The notes below the pieces were generated by a model, which searched no databases, was not told the DNA's origin, and was given only the letters and a program-made list of their open reading frames with translations. A program made the position numbers and the translations under genes. A stretch of DNA of 8,229 nucleotides. Source: an uncultured Collinsella sp. (lineage in GTDB: Bacteria > Actinomycetota > Coriobacteriia > Coriobacteriales > Coriobacteriaceae). This document shows positions 1 through 8,155 of this stretch, one piece after another. The stretch's first letter is position 1. Each line of letters begins with the position of its first letter. The stretch is taken from positions 1-8,229 of the forward strand of contig USBA01000083.1 of NCBI GenBank assembly GCA_900552735.1. The letters are read 5' to 3'.

Positions 1-111
1 ATGCGGAGTTAAACTGCTATTATATTGCCCTTTGCGGCTCCAAAACCATTAATACACCACCCAAAATTCAACGGGGGCCCCCCCCACCCCCCCCCCCCCT
101 GCCAGGTTTCC
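1..111. other. Low-quality contig end, no gene recognised
   Basis: This stretch lies downstream of the last minus-strand gene. It contains a nearly pure C run (about positions 75-99, broken by one A), which is G-rich when read outward from the contig. It has no codon structure like the neighbouring genes and no recognisable product. A TATAAT-like string exists on the minus strand at 19-24, but it has no acceptable -35 partner. I read it as assembly or read-end noise rather than biology. Confidence 0.6.
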
Positions 112-152
112 ATAGTACTGGCGAAGCAGTTTTATAGTTCTGGCGAAGCAGT
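112..152. repeat. Imperfect 22-bp-period tandem repeat, two copies
   Basis: Positions 112-130 and 134-152 are the same 19 bases apart from one mismatch (117 versus 139). Both contain ctggcgaagcagt, and the period is 22 bp. The repeat sits 20 bp downstream of the transketolase stop codon and immediately inside the damaged contig end. It could be the edge of a longer tandem array at which assembly broke, or a chance or artefactual duplication. The copies are contiguous with no spacer-like unique sequence, so it is not CRISPR-like. Confidence 0.55.
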
Positions 153-171
153 CCTTGAGATCCGCCTTGCC

Positions 172-1113
172 TTATGCCAAGAACTCCTTGGTGGTCGCCA
201 CGATGTTGGCGGCGTCCAGGCCGTACTTGTGCAGGAGCTCGGCGCCCGGGCCGGACTCGCCAAAGGTGTCGTTGACGCCGATCTTCTTGAGCGGCGTCGG
301 GCACTGCTCGCACAGGACGTCGGCAACGGCGCTGCCCAGGCCACCGATCACGGAGTGCTCCTCGACGGTCACGACGTGGCCGGTCTTGGTGGCGCTCTTG
401 ACGATCAGGTCGGCATCGATGGGCTTGATGGTGTGCATGTTGATGACCTCGGCGTCGATGCCCTCGGTAGCGAGCTGCTCGGCGGCCTCGAGAGCCTCGC
501 CGACCATCAGGCCGCAGGCGATGATGGTCACATCGGCGCCCTCGCGCATGACAATGCCCTTACCCAACTCGAACTTGTAGGTCTCGGGGTCGTTGATAAC
601 CGGCGAGGCCAAACGGGCGAAGCGCATGTACACCGGACCGTCGCACTCGTAGGCGGCGCGCGTCACGGCGCGGGCCTCGACGTCGTCGGCAGGAACGATC
701 ACGGTCATGCCGGGGATGACGCGCATGAGGGCGATGTCCTCGCAGCACTGGTGCGTGGCGCCATCCTCGCCCACCGAGATACCGGCGTGCGTGGCGCCGA
801 TCTTAACGTTGAGGTGCGGGTAGCCGATGGAGTTGCGGACCTGCTCAAAGGCGCGGCCGGCGGCGAACATGGCAAAGGTACTCGCAAAGGCAACGCGACC
901 GGTGGTTGCGATACCGGCGGCGACGCCCATCAGGTTGCTCTCGGCAATGCCCACATCGAAGAAGCGGTCGGGGCAGGCGGCCTTAAATTTGCCGGTCTGC
1001 GTGGCGGCGGCCAGGTCGGCGTCGAGGACCACAAAGTCATCGTGCTCGTTGGCGAGCTCGACGAGGGCCTCGCCGTAGCTTACGCGCGTGGCGATTTTCT
1101 TGACGTCTGCCAT
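172..1113 (-). CDS. Transketolase, C-terminal subunit
   Basis: This is the pyrimidine-binding and C-terminal half of transketolase. With its partner it transfers two-carbon units between sugar phosphates in the non-oxidative pentose phosphate pathway, in the cytosol. The product is 313 aa, the usual size for a split subunit. Visible marks are GIAESNLMG with the catalytic Glu58 that activates thiamine diphosphate, GATHAGISVGEDGATHQ at 107-122, and the C-terminal swivel domain from about residue 185 (EGADVTIIACG onward). An upstream in-frame ATG at 1170 would add 19 residues inside the preceding gene. I chose the ATG at 1111-1113 because it gives the family N-terminus MADVKK and has an AGGAG ribosome-binding site 7 nt upstream, within the last codons of the N-subunit gene. 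The two genes are separated by 1 nt, so co-translation is likely. The stop is TAA. Related deoxyxylulose-phosphate synthase or pyruvate dehydrogenase E1-beta folds are possible, but the neighbour is clearly the transketolase N-half. Confidence 0.93.
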   Translation of the reverse strand: MADVKKIATRVSYGEALVELANEHDDFVVLDADLAAATQTGKFKAACPDRFFDVGIAESNLMGVAAGIATTGRVAFASTFAMFAAGRAFEQVRNSIGYPHLNVKIGATHAGISVGEDGATHQCCEDIALMRVIPGMTVIVPADDVEARAVTRAAYECDGPVYMRFARLASPVINDPETYKFELGKGIVMREGADVTIIACGLMVGEALEAAEQLATEGIDAEVINMHTIKPIDADLIVKSATKTGHVVTVEEHSVIGGLGSAVADVLCEQCPTPLKKIGVNDTFGESGPGAELLHKYGLDAANIVATTKEFLA

Positions 1114-1114
1114 C

Positions 1115-1945
1115 CTAGAGCTCCTCTCCGGCGGCCGTGAGCTCTGCCATGGCCTGCTCAAACTGTTCATCGTTGGGGGCCTTGCCGTGCCAACCCACCT
1201 GGTTCTCCATAAAGGAAACGCCCTTGCCCTTCATGGTCTCGGCGATAATGGCGGTCGGCTGGCCCTTAGTAGCGCGAGCCTCGGCAAAGGCGGCGCGGAT
1301 CTGATCGAAATCGTTGCCGTCGGCGAGCTCCACCACGTGGAACTTAAAGGCGCGGAACTTGTCGGCGAGCGGCATGGGGTCGTTAACCTCCTCGACGGGG
1401 CCGTCGATCTGCAGGCCGTTATGGTCGACGATCACGCAGAGGTTGTCGAGCTGCTGGTTGCCGGCAAACATGGCGGCCTCCCAGACCTGGCCCTCCTCGC
1501 TCTCGCCGTCGCCCAGCAGGGCGTACGTGCGGTAAGTATCGCCCCAGTGCTTGGCGGCAACCGCCATGCCCACGGCAGCGGAGATGCCCTGGCCCAGCGA
1601 GCCGGTGGACATATCGACGCCCGGGGTGTCGTTCATGTTGGGATGGCCCTGCAGGTGGCTGCCGATATGACGCAGCGTCTCGAGGTCCTCCTTGGGGAAG
1701 AACCCGCGCTCGGCGAGCACGGCGTACAGACCCGGAGCACAGTGGCCCTTGGAGAGCACAAAGCGATCGCGGTCGGCCTTGCGGGGATCGGCCGGGTCGA
1801 CGTTCATTTCCTCAAAGTACAGATAGGTCATGATGTCGGCAGCGCCGAGCGAACCGCCCGGATGGCCGGACTTGGCAGCGTGCACTCCGGTGACGATGCC
1901 CTTCCTTACCTCGTTGGCAACCTTTTTGAGCTCTTCGTCGCTCAT
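1115..1945 (-). CDS. Transketolase, N-terminal (TPP-binding) subunit
   Basis: This is the thiamine-diphosphate-binding half of a two-subunit transketolase, 276 aa. Visible motifs are KSGHPGGSLG at 25-34 (substrate/cofactor His28), SKGHCAPGLYAVL at 65-77 with His68, STGSLGQG at 113-120, and the TPP/Mg2+ signature that starts GDGESEEGQVWEA at 145-157 and ends at Asn176. The C-terminal half of a full-length enzyme is absent here and is supplied by the gene that follows after 1 nt. The start ATG at 1943-1945 is preceded by AAAGGAAGG about 4 nt upstream. The stop is TAG. Split transketolases are known in archaea and several Gram-positive lineages. Both halves have intact ends and their own ribosome-binding sites, so this is not a frameshifted full-length gene. 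It heads its own transcription unit, about 200 nt downstream of the YitT gene. Confidence 0.94.
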   Translation of the reverse strand: MSDEELKKVANEVRKGIVTGVHAAKSGHPGGSLGAADIMTYLYFEEMNVDPADPRKADRDRFVLSKGHCAPGLYAVLAERGFFPKEDLETLRHIGSHLQGHPNMNDTPGVDMSTGSLGQGISAAVGMAVAAKHWGDTYRTYALLGDGESEEGQVWEAAMFAGNQQLDNLCVIVDHNGLQIDGPVEEVNDPMPLADKFRAFKFHVVELADGNDFDQIRAAFAEARATKGQPTAIIAETMKGKGVSFMENQVGWHGKAPNDEQFEQAMAELTAAGEEL

Positions 1946-2030
1946 TGTGCCTTCCTTTCATCCTCATTAGACAAAATGCGCACGGCACCGAAGGTAATCC
2001 CAACACAGCCGCAATGCACGTACGTCATTC

Positions 2031-2059
2031 ATTATGCTGGAAACTGATGGCTTTACCAG
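2031..2059 (-). promoter_or_regulatory. Candidate promoter for the transketolase pair
   Basis: On the minus strand, CTGGTA (2054-2059) is followed after 17 bp by CATAAT (2031-2036). The -10 matches 5 of 6 consensus positions and the -35 only 3 of 6. It would give a leader of about 80 nt before the N-subunit start. The gap between this gene and the YitT stop (1946-2152) is AT-richer than the coding flanks. I see no convincing intrinsic terminator after the YitT gene, so read-through is also possible. Confidence 0.3.
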
Positions 2060-2152
2060 AGTTTTTATCATTATTTGAACAATTTAGCAGGCAGAACCGC
2101 TGATGAAACGGTTTATCAATGTGAACGTCTTTTGGATGGAACGCGGTCGCCC

Positions 2153-3043
2153 CTACGCGTTAATGTCCTTAAAGCCCTCGCCGAAGGCTTCCGTAACGTC
2201 GGCAACCGTCACGATGGCATGAGGATCGCGCTCGCGCACAATCGTCTTGAGGGTATTGAGCTCTCGACGGCTCACGATGACCATAATCACCGGCTTCTCG
2301 GCACCCGAATACATGCCAGTCGCCTTAAACTTGGTACAACCACGACCCAGACCATACATGATATCGGCAGCGATATCAGGGAACTTGTCCGAGATGATGA
2401 GTACCATACGGCGCTTGTTGCCACCATCGACCACGGCATCGATCACGTAGCCGCTAATGACCATCGAAAGGCCTGCATATAGTGCGTTTTCGATTGAAAA
2501 GACCGGAGCCGATAGCGCGCATACGGCAACATCGATCGCCATGACGGTCGAGCCCACCGGCAGCGAGGTGTTACGCGAGATGATTTGGCCAATCGTGTCC
2601 GAGCCGCCGGTGTTGGCGCCGGCGCGCAACACCATGCCGTAACCGATGCCCGTAATAATGCCGCCCCACATAGCGGGAAGCATCAGGTCCGCATCCGCCA
2701 GAGGTGCTACAAACGGGGCGAACAGATCGGTAAAGAAGCCCAGTAGCACAAAGCCCGTCGCGGTCTGCACCACGTAGAACATGCCGCCCTCGCGCATAAC
2801 GACCAGCAACAGCAAGGCGTTCATCACGATCGTCTGAATACCAACGGGAAGCGACACGCCTCGCGCCGTGCCGACCGCCTGGATAATGGTGGCAAGGCCC
2901 GTAACGCCACCGGCAGCAAGGCCGTTGGGAATCAAAAACAGGTCGGTCGCAATAGCGGCCAGAGCGCACCCCAACATAATCTGGGGCAGGTCGTGAAAGA
3001 AGTTCATCGAAAGAATGCGCTTGATGTCCAGACGATATGCCAT
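2153..3043 (-). CDS. YitT-family integral membrane protein (DUF161 + DUF2179)
   Basis: This is a multi-pass membrane protein of the YitT family, 296 aa with the chosen start. The substrate or role is unknown for most members, so none is assigned. Residues 1-205 hold about five to six hydrophobic segments (near 20-38, 44-58, 66-84, 90-112, 123-140, 163-200). They carry family-typical turns such as LIPNGLAAGGVTGL at 37-50 and NTGGSDTIGQII at 144-155. After about residue 210 a soluble domain follows, matching the cytoplasmic DUF2179 pattern (RGCTKFKATGMYSG, then VSRRELNTLKTIV, ending EAFGEGF). An in-frame ATG at 3067 adds eight residues but lies inside a terminator hairpin. The ATG at 3041-3043 has GAGGGAGG 4 nt upstream and is preferred. 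The stop is TAG. A terminator-like hairpin directly precedes its ribosome-binding site, which suggests either separate transcription or attenuation. Confidence 0.88.
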   Translation of the reverse strand: MAYRLDIKRILSMNFFHDLPQIMLGCALAAIATDLFLIPNGLAAGGVTGLATIIQAVGTARGVSLPVGIQTIVMNALLLLVVMREGGMFYVVQTATGFVLLGFFTDLFAPFVAPLADADLMLPAMWGGIITGIGYGMVLRAGANTGGSDTIGQIISRNTSLPVGSTVMAIDVAVCALSAPVFSIENALYAGLSMVISGYVIDAVVDGGNKRRMVLIISDKFPDIAADIMYGLGRGCTKFKATGMYSGAEKPVIMVIVSRRELNTLKTIVRERDPHAIVTVADVTEAFGEGFKDINA

Positions 3044-3055
3044 GCTGCCTCCCTC

Positions 3056-3083
3056 AAAAAAGCGCACCCAAACGGATGCGCTT
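3056..3083 (-). terminator. Intrinsic terminator after prfB, or attenuator of the YitT gene
   Basis: On the minus strand AAGCGCA (3077-3083) pairs with TGCGCTT (3060-3066). A C-A mismatch, two further G-C pairs and a 4-nt loop lie inside, and a run of six T (3056-3061) follows. This is the normal shape of a Rho-independent terminator. Its U-tract ends only 12 nt before the YitT start codon and abuts the GAGGGAGG ribosome-binding site. A weaker palindrome CCCTGCGCAGGG (3133-3144), followed by TGGTTTTTG, lies between it and the prfB stop and may be a second, minor terminator. Confidence 0.7.
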
Positions 3084-3103
3084 CGAACTTCTTCTTGTAT
3101 TCG

Positions 3104-3109
3104 ATTCTA
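3104..3109 (-). promoter_or_regulatory. Candidate -10 element for the YitT gene
   Basis: TAGAAT on the minus strand matches 5 of 6 positions of the -10 consensus and lies 60 nt before the YitT ATG. No good -35 hexamer stands 16-18 bp upstream (GTGGTT at 17 bp is poor), so this is weak. If it is real, the hairpin at 3056-3083 would lie inside the transcribed leader. Confidence 0.22.
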
Positions 3110-3206
3110 CCGATTCGCCGAACAAAAACCACCCCTGCGCAGGGTTTATTCTGGATACAAACCCGTCCAACCGTTGGGCTTGGCATCGGCTTGAAGCCAC
3201 GATGTT

Positions 3207-4354
3207 TTAGACCTCCGAGCCTTCTGCATCGGCGTTGCCGGTCGCCCAGCGATGGTAGCCAATAACAAACGGGTCCAGGTCGCCATCGTCAAGAACTGCC
3301 TCGACGTTGCTGGTCTCCACGCCCGTGCGTAGGTCCTTGACCATCTGGTACGGGTAGAGCACGTAGCTGCGAATCTGGTTGCCAAAACCAATCGTGGTCT
3401 TGGGTCCGCGGATCTCATCCAGGGCCTCGGCGCGCTTCTCGAGCTCAATCTCGTACAGGCGAGCCTTGAGGATCTGCATGCACGCAGCCTTGTTCTGAAT
3501 CTGGCTGCGCTCGTTTTGGCAGGTAACCACAATGCCGCTGGGAAAATGCGTTACGCGCACAGCAGAGTCGGTGGTGTTGACGCCCTGACCGCCCGGGCCG
3601 CTCGCGTGGTACACGTCCACGCGGATGTCGTCGGGGTTGATCTCGATGTCGATATCATCGGGCAGTACGGGAATGACCTCGACGCCGGCAAATGTAGTCT
3701 GACGGCGCTTCTTATCATCGGTGGGGCTAATACGTACCAGACGGTGCACACCGGCCTCGGCACGCAGCATGCCAAAGGCATCCTTGCCTTCGACGGTAAA
3801 GGTCGCGCGATCGATGCCGATGACCTCGGCCGCGGGACAGTCGTTGATGGTGACCTTCCAGCCGCGACGCTGGCAGTACTTCATGTACATCTTAAAGAGC
3901 ATGAAGGTCCAGTCCTGCGCCTCCAGACCACCCTGTCCGGGCTTGATGGTCACGATGGCATCGCCGTGATCGAACTCACCGGTAAACCAGCTCGAAAGCT
4001 CAAGCTCATCGATGGCACGGGCCAGGCGCTCAGCCGTGGCTGCAGCCTCCTCGCGAAGGGCGGCGGCGTCGGGGTCATCCCCCATCTCCTCGGCAAGCTC
4101 CAGCGCGGCGCGGGCATCGGAAAGCTCGCCGCGCGCGGTGTCCACGGCAGCGATATCTTCCTTGGTGCGCGCGATCTCCTCCATGGTGGCACGGGCGGCG
4201 TCGGCGTCATCCCAAAAGCCAGGGGCAACACTTTTGGCCTCGAGCTCGGACACGCGGGTACGCTTCTCGTCCAGGTGGAGATATGACTCGACCTCACCGA
4301 GCCGGTCCGCAAACGCGTCCAGCTCGGCGGGCGTTACCTCTAAAGCCTCAGCCA

Positions 4355-4355
<1 letters not shown>
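3207..4355 (-). CDS. prfB: Peptide chain release factor 2 (RF2)
   Basis: Class I release factor that reads stop codons in the ribosomal A site and triggers hydrolysis of peptidyl-tRNA. The product is 382 aa, slightly longer than the usual 365-370. Residues 1-110 form the charged helical domain 1. The catalytic GGQ is at 255-257 within SGPGGQGVNTTDSAVR. The codon-reading loop at 206-220 reads LVRISPTDDKKRRQT. The tripeptide is SPT (210-212, codons 3720-3728) rather than the RF2-typical SPF. The programmed +1 frameshift site found near codon 26 in many bacteria is absent: the frame reads SYLHLDEK straight through. The ATG shares its A with the secA stop (TAATG), and an AGGA lies 7 nt upstream inside secA, so translation is probably coupled. 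RF1 is unlikely: its PxT motif is absent and domain 1 resembles RF2. The stop is TAA. Confidence 0.95.
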
Positions 4356-7162
<2,807 letters not shown>

Positions 7163-7208
7163 GTGGTTTTCCTTTTGGCCATCGCCCACGGCATGAAACC
7201 TTGGACGA

Positions 7209-7238
7209 GTTAAACACAGATATTTGTACTTTAGCCAA
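7209..7238 (-). promoter_or_regulatory. Weak candidate promoter for secA-prfB
   Basis: On the minus strand TTGGCT (7233-7238) and TTTAAC (7209-7214) are separated by 18 bp, each matching 4 of 6 consensus bases. It would place the transcript start about 45 nt before the secA start codon. This is only the best of several poor candidates in 7163-7356, where nothing else but one REP-like unit was seen. Confidence 0.2.
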
Positions 7239-7293
7239 ACAAGGCGCCGCCTATGCGGTCGACACGCTCGACCACGTAATAACTACGACAGCC

Positions 7294-7322
7294 TGCCAAA
7301 AAGGGACTGGTTTATTTTGGCA
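7294..7322. repeat. REP-like palindromic unit 1
   Basis: An 8-bp perfect inverted repeat, TGCCAAAA (7294-7301) and TTTTGGCA (7315-7322), encloses the core GGGACTGGTTTA. The layout of arm, 1-2 nt, GGGAC-N-GGTT, 2-3 nt, complementary arm is the same as in the two units at 7357-7423, although the arm sequences differ. This suggests a family of short hairpins with a fixed core rather than a terminator. No poly-T follows on either strand in terminator position. Confidence 0.5.
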
Positions 7323-7356
7323 ACTTTTATCTGGGAAAACGCCGCCTCTCTGCCAT

Positions 7357-7423
7357 TTGGTGCAAATCAACCTGTCCCATTCGCACCAACCTGGTGCAAT
7401 GGGGACGGGTTAGCTTGCACCAA
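7357..7423. repeat. Head-to-head pair of REP-like units forming a 67-nt hairpin (BIME-like)
   Basis: Two units in opposite orientation fold onto each other. TTGGTGCAA (7357-7365) pairs with TTGCACCAA (7415-7423). AACCTGTCCC (7369-7378) pairs with GGGACGGGTT (7402-7411) with one wobble. ATT (7379-7381) pairs with AAT (7398-7400), and GCACCA (7383-7388) with TGGTGC (7392-7397), leaving a 3-nt loop. Only two single-base bulges and one 3x3 internal loop interrupt about 28 pairs. Each half is itself a palindrome with GGTGCAA-type arms and a GGGAC-N-GGTT core. The right end touches the T-tract of the rpmE terminator. No transposase gene is present in the window. The REP/BIME classification is by architecture only. 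Confidence 0.6.
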
Positions 7424-7466
7424 TAAAAAGAAAAGGGCCGCGCACCCAAATGGATGCGCGGCCCTT
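7421..7466 (-). terminator. Intrinsic terminator of rpmE
   Basis: On the minus strand AAGGGCCGCGCA (7455-7466) pairs perfectly with TGCGCGGCCCTT (7433-7444) over 12 bp. A C-A mismatch, two more G-C pairs and a 4-nt loop lie inside, and the T-rich tract TTTTCTTTTTATTG follows. It lies 36 nt after the rpmE stop codon and separates rpmE from secA. The inner 20 nt match the hairpin before the YitT gene at 19 positions. Confidence 0.9.
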
Positions 7467-7501
7467 ATGCCATGAATGCGAGTGTTTCCGCGGCGAGCTA
7501 T

Positions 7502-7927
7502 TTACTCAGCAGCCTCGGTGGTCTCGGCCTCGGCAGCGGCCTCCTCGACGGGAGCCTCTGCGGGAGCCTCGGCAGCCTGCTTGGCAGCCTCCTCGGCGAA
7601 CTTAGCGGCACGCTTAGCCTTCTCGGCAGCCTTAGCCTCAGCGGCGGCCTTGCGAGCGGCCTCGGCCTCAGCAGCCTTGGCGGCCTTGGCGGCCTTGGCC
7701 TCCTCGGCCTTCTTGAGCTGAGCGGCAGCGGCGCCACCGAACTTGTCGGCGAAGCGCTGGACGCGTCCACCGGTGTCGACGAACTTCTGCTGGCCGGTGT
7801 AGAACGGGTGGCACTCGTTGCAAAGCTCGACCTTCATCTCGGACACGGTAGCGTGCGTCTTGAAGGTGTTGCCGCAGGAGCACGTCACCGTGCACTCGAC
7901 ATACTGGGGATGGATACCCTGCTTCAT
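7502..7927 (-). CDS. rpmE: 50S ribosomal protein L31 with long Ala/Lys/Glu-rich C-terminal extension
   Basis: Protein bL31 of the large ribosomal subunit, which forms part of an intersubunit bridge. The first 65 residues are a standard zinc-binding (C+) L31: MKQGIHP at the start, Cys16-X-Cys18, Cys36-X2-Cys39, then HPFYTGQQKFVDTGGRVQRFADKFG. Most L31 proteins end soon after. Here the 141-aa product continues with about 75 residues of almost only Ala, Lys and Glu. The extension is basic at first (AKAAKAAKAAEA, KAAEKAKRAAKFA) and acidic at the end (APVEEAAAEAETTEAAE), and is probably helical or disordered. Alanine/lysine codons create a 9-bp tandem repeat at 7675-7700. The start has AAGGAG 7 nt upstream. 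The gene has its own promoter, a structured leader and a terminator, so it is a monocistronic unit. The stop is TAA. Confidence 0.95.
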   Translation of the reverse strand: MKQGIHPQYVECTVTCSCGNTFKTHATVSEMKVELCNECHPFYTGQQKFVDTGGRVQRFADKFGGAAAAQLKKAEEAKAAKAAKAAEAEAARKAAAEAKAAEKAKRAAKFAEEAAKQAAEAPAEAPVEEAAAEAETTEAAE

Positions 7928-8005
7928 GGTAGGACTCCTTATTGGTCAGGCGCTGGTTACCGATCAGCGCATAAGGCGTCTTGGTTTCCGACCAAGACAA
8001 CAAAC
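7928..8005 (-). promoter_or_regulatory. Structured rpmE leader, probable L31 autoregulatory element
   Basis: The predicted 5' UTR of rpmE holds a first hairpin, GTCTTGGT (7991-7998) with ACCAAGAC (7978-7985), with a 5-nt loop. A second, GCGCTG (7965-7970) with CAGCGC (7950-7955), has a 9-nt loop. Directly outside the second, CCTTAT (7971-7976) is complementary to ATAAGG (7937-7942), which contains part of the AAGGAG ribosome-binding site. The GAC at 7978-7980 could extend this helix to GTC after the site, at the expense of the first hairpin. From memory, L31 leader motifs, including one in Coriobacteria, have been described in comparative RNA studies. I could not compare this sequence with them. 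Confidence 0.6.
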
Positions 8006-8011
8006 TCGGCT

Positions 8012-8040
8012 ATGGTACCACGGCGCCGCGTGTCCCACAA
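8012..8040 (-). promoter_or_regulatory. Promoter of rpmE
   Basis: On the minus strand TTGTGG (8035-8040) is followed after exactly 17 bp by TACCAT (8012-8017). This fits the TAnnnT -10 form common in high-GC Gram-positives. A purine start at about 8005-8006 would begin the rpmE leader a few nucleotides before its first hairpin. The -35 matches only TTG, so confidence is moderate. Confidence 0.45.
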
Positions 8041-8124
8041 AAGGTTCACGGTCTTTTCGGAACGACACGAATCTGACCCATCGAAACACATCTCCACCGT
8101 TCCTTCAACTGGGAAAATGCCGTC

Positions 8125-8151
8125 CCCGGGGCCTGAGAAGGGCCCCCCGGG
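8125..8151 (-). terminator. Possible terminator hairpin of the gene upstream of rpmE
   Basis: GGGGCC (8128-8133) and GGCCCC (8141-8146) form a 6-bp stem with a 7-nt loop. Three more G-C pairs (8125-8127 with 8149-8151) are possible if two C are bulged or are homopolymer errors. In minus-strand reading a short TTTT (8114-8117) follows 7 nt later, so it is a poor terminator at best. It lies in the deteriorating contig end and the sequence may not be exact. Confidence 0.25.
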
Positions 8152-8155
8152 CCGT

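Noticed and set aside
19..24. TATAAT on the minus strand near the left end
   Set aside because: No -35 partner at 16-18 bp, and it sits in untrustworthy sequence.
112..152. CRISPR-like array
   Set aside because: Only two 19-bp copies occur at a 22-bp period, with no spacers of normal length and no cas gene in the window.
25..1140. Plus-strand frame of 371 codons opposite the transketolase C-subunit
   Set aside because: It begins in the noisy contig end, runs through the poly-C stretch and is a shadow of the real minus-strand gene. The same applies to 1088-2047 and 3516-4286.
2100..2160. Terminator after the YitT gene
   Set aside because: Small inverted repeats exist (AACGCG/CGCGTT at the stop codon, AACCG/CGGTT further on), but neither is followed by a T-tract on the minus strand.
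4260..4300. Programmed +1 frameshift in prfB
   Set aside because: I looked for an in-frame TGA after a slippery CTT near codon 26. The sequence reads in frame as sense codons, and the full RF2 is encoded without a shift.
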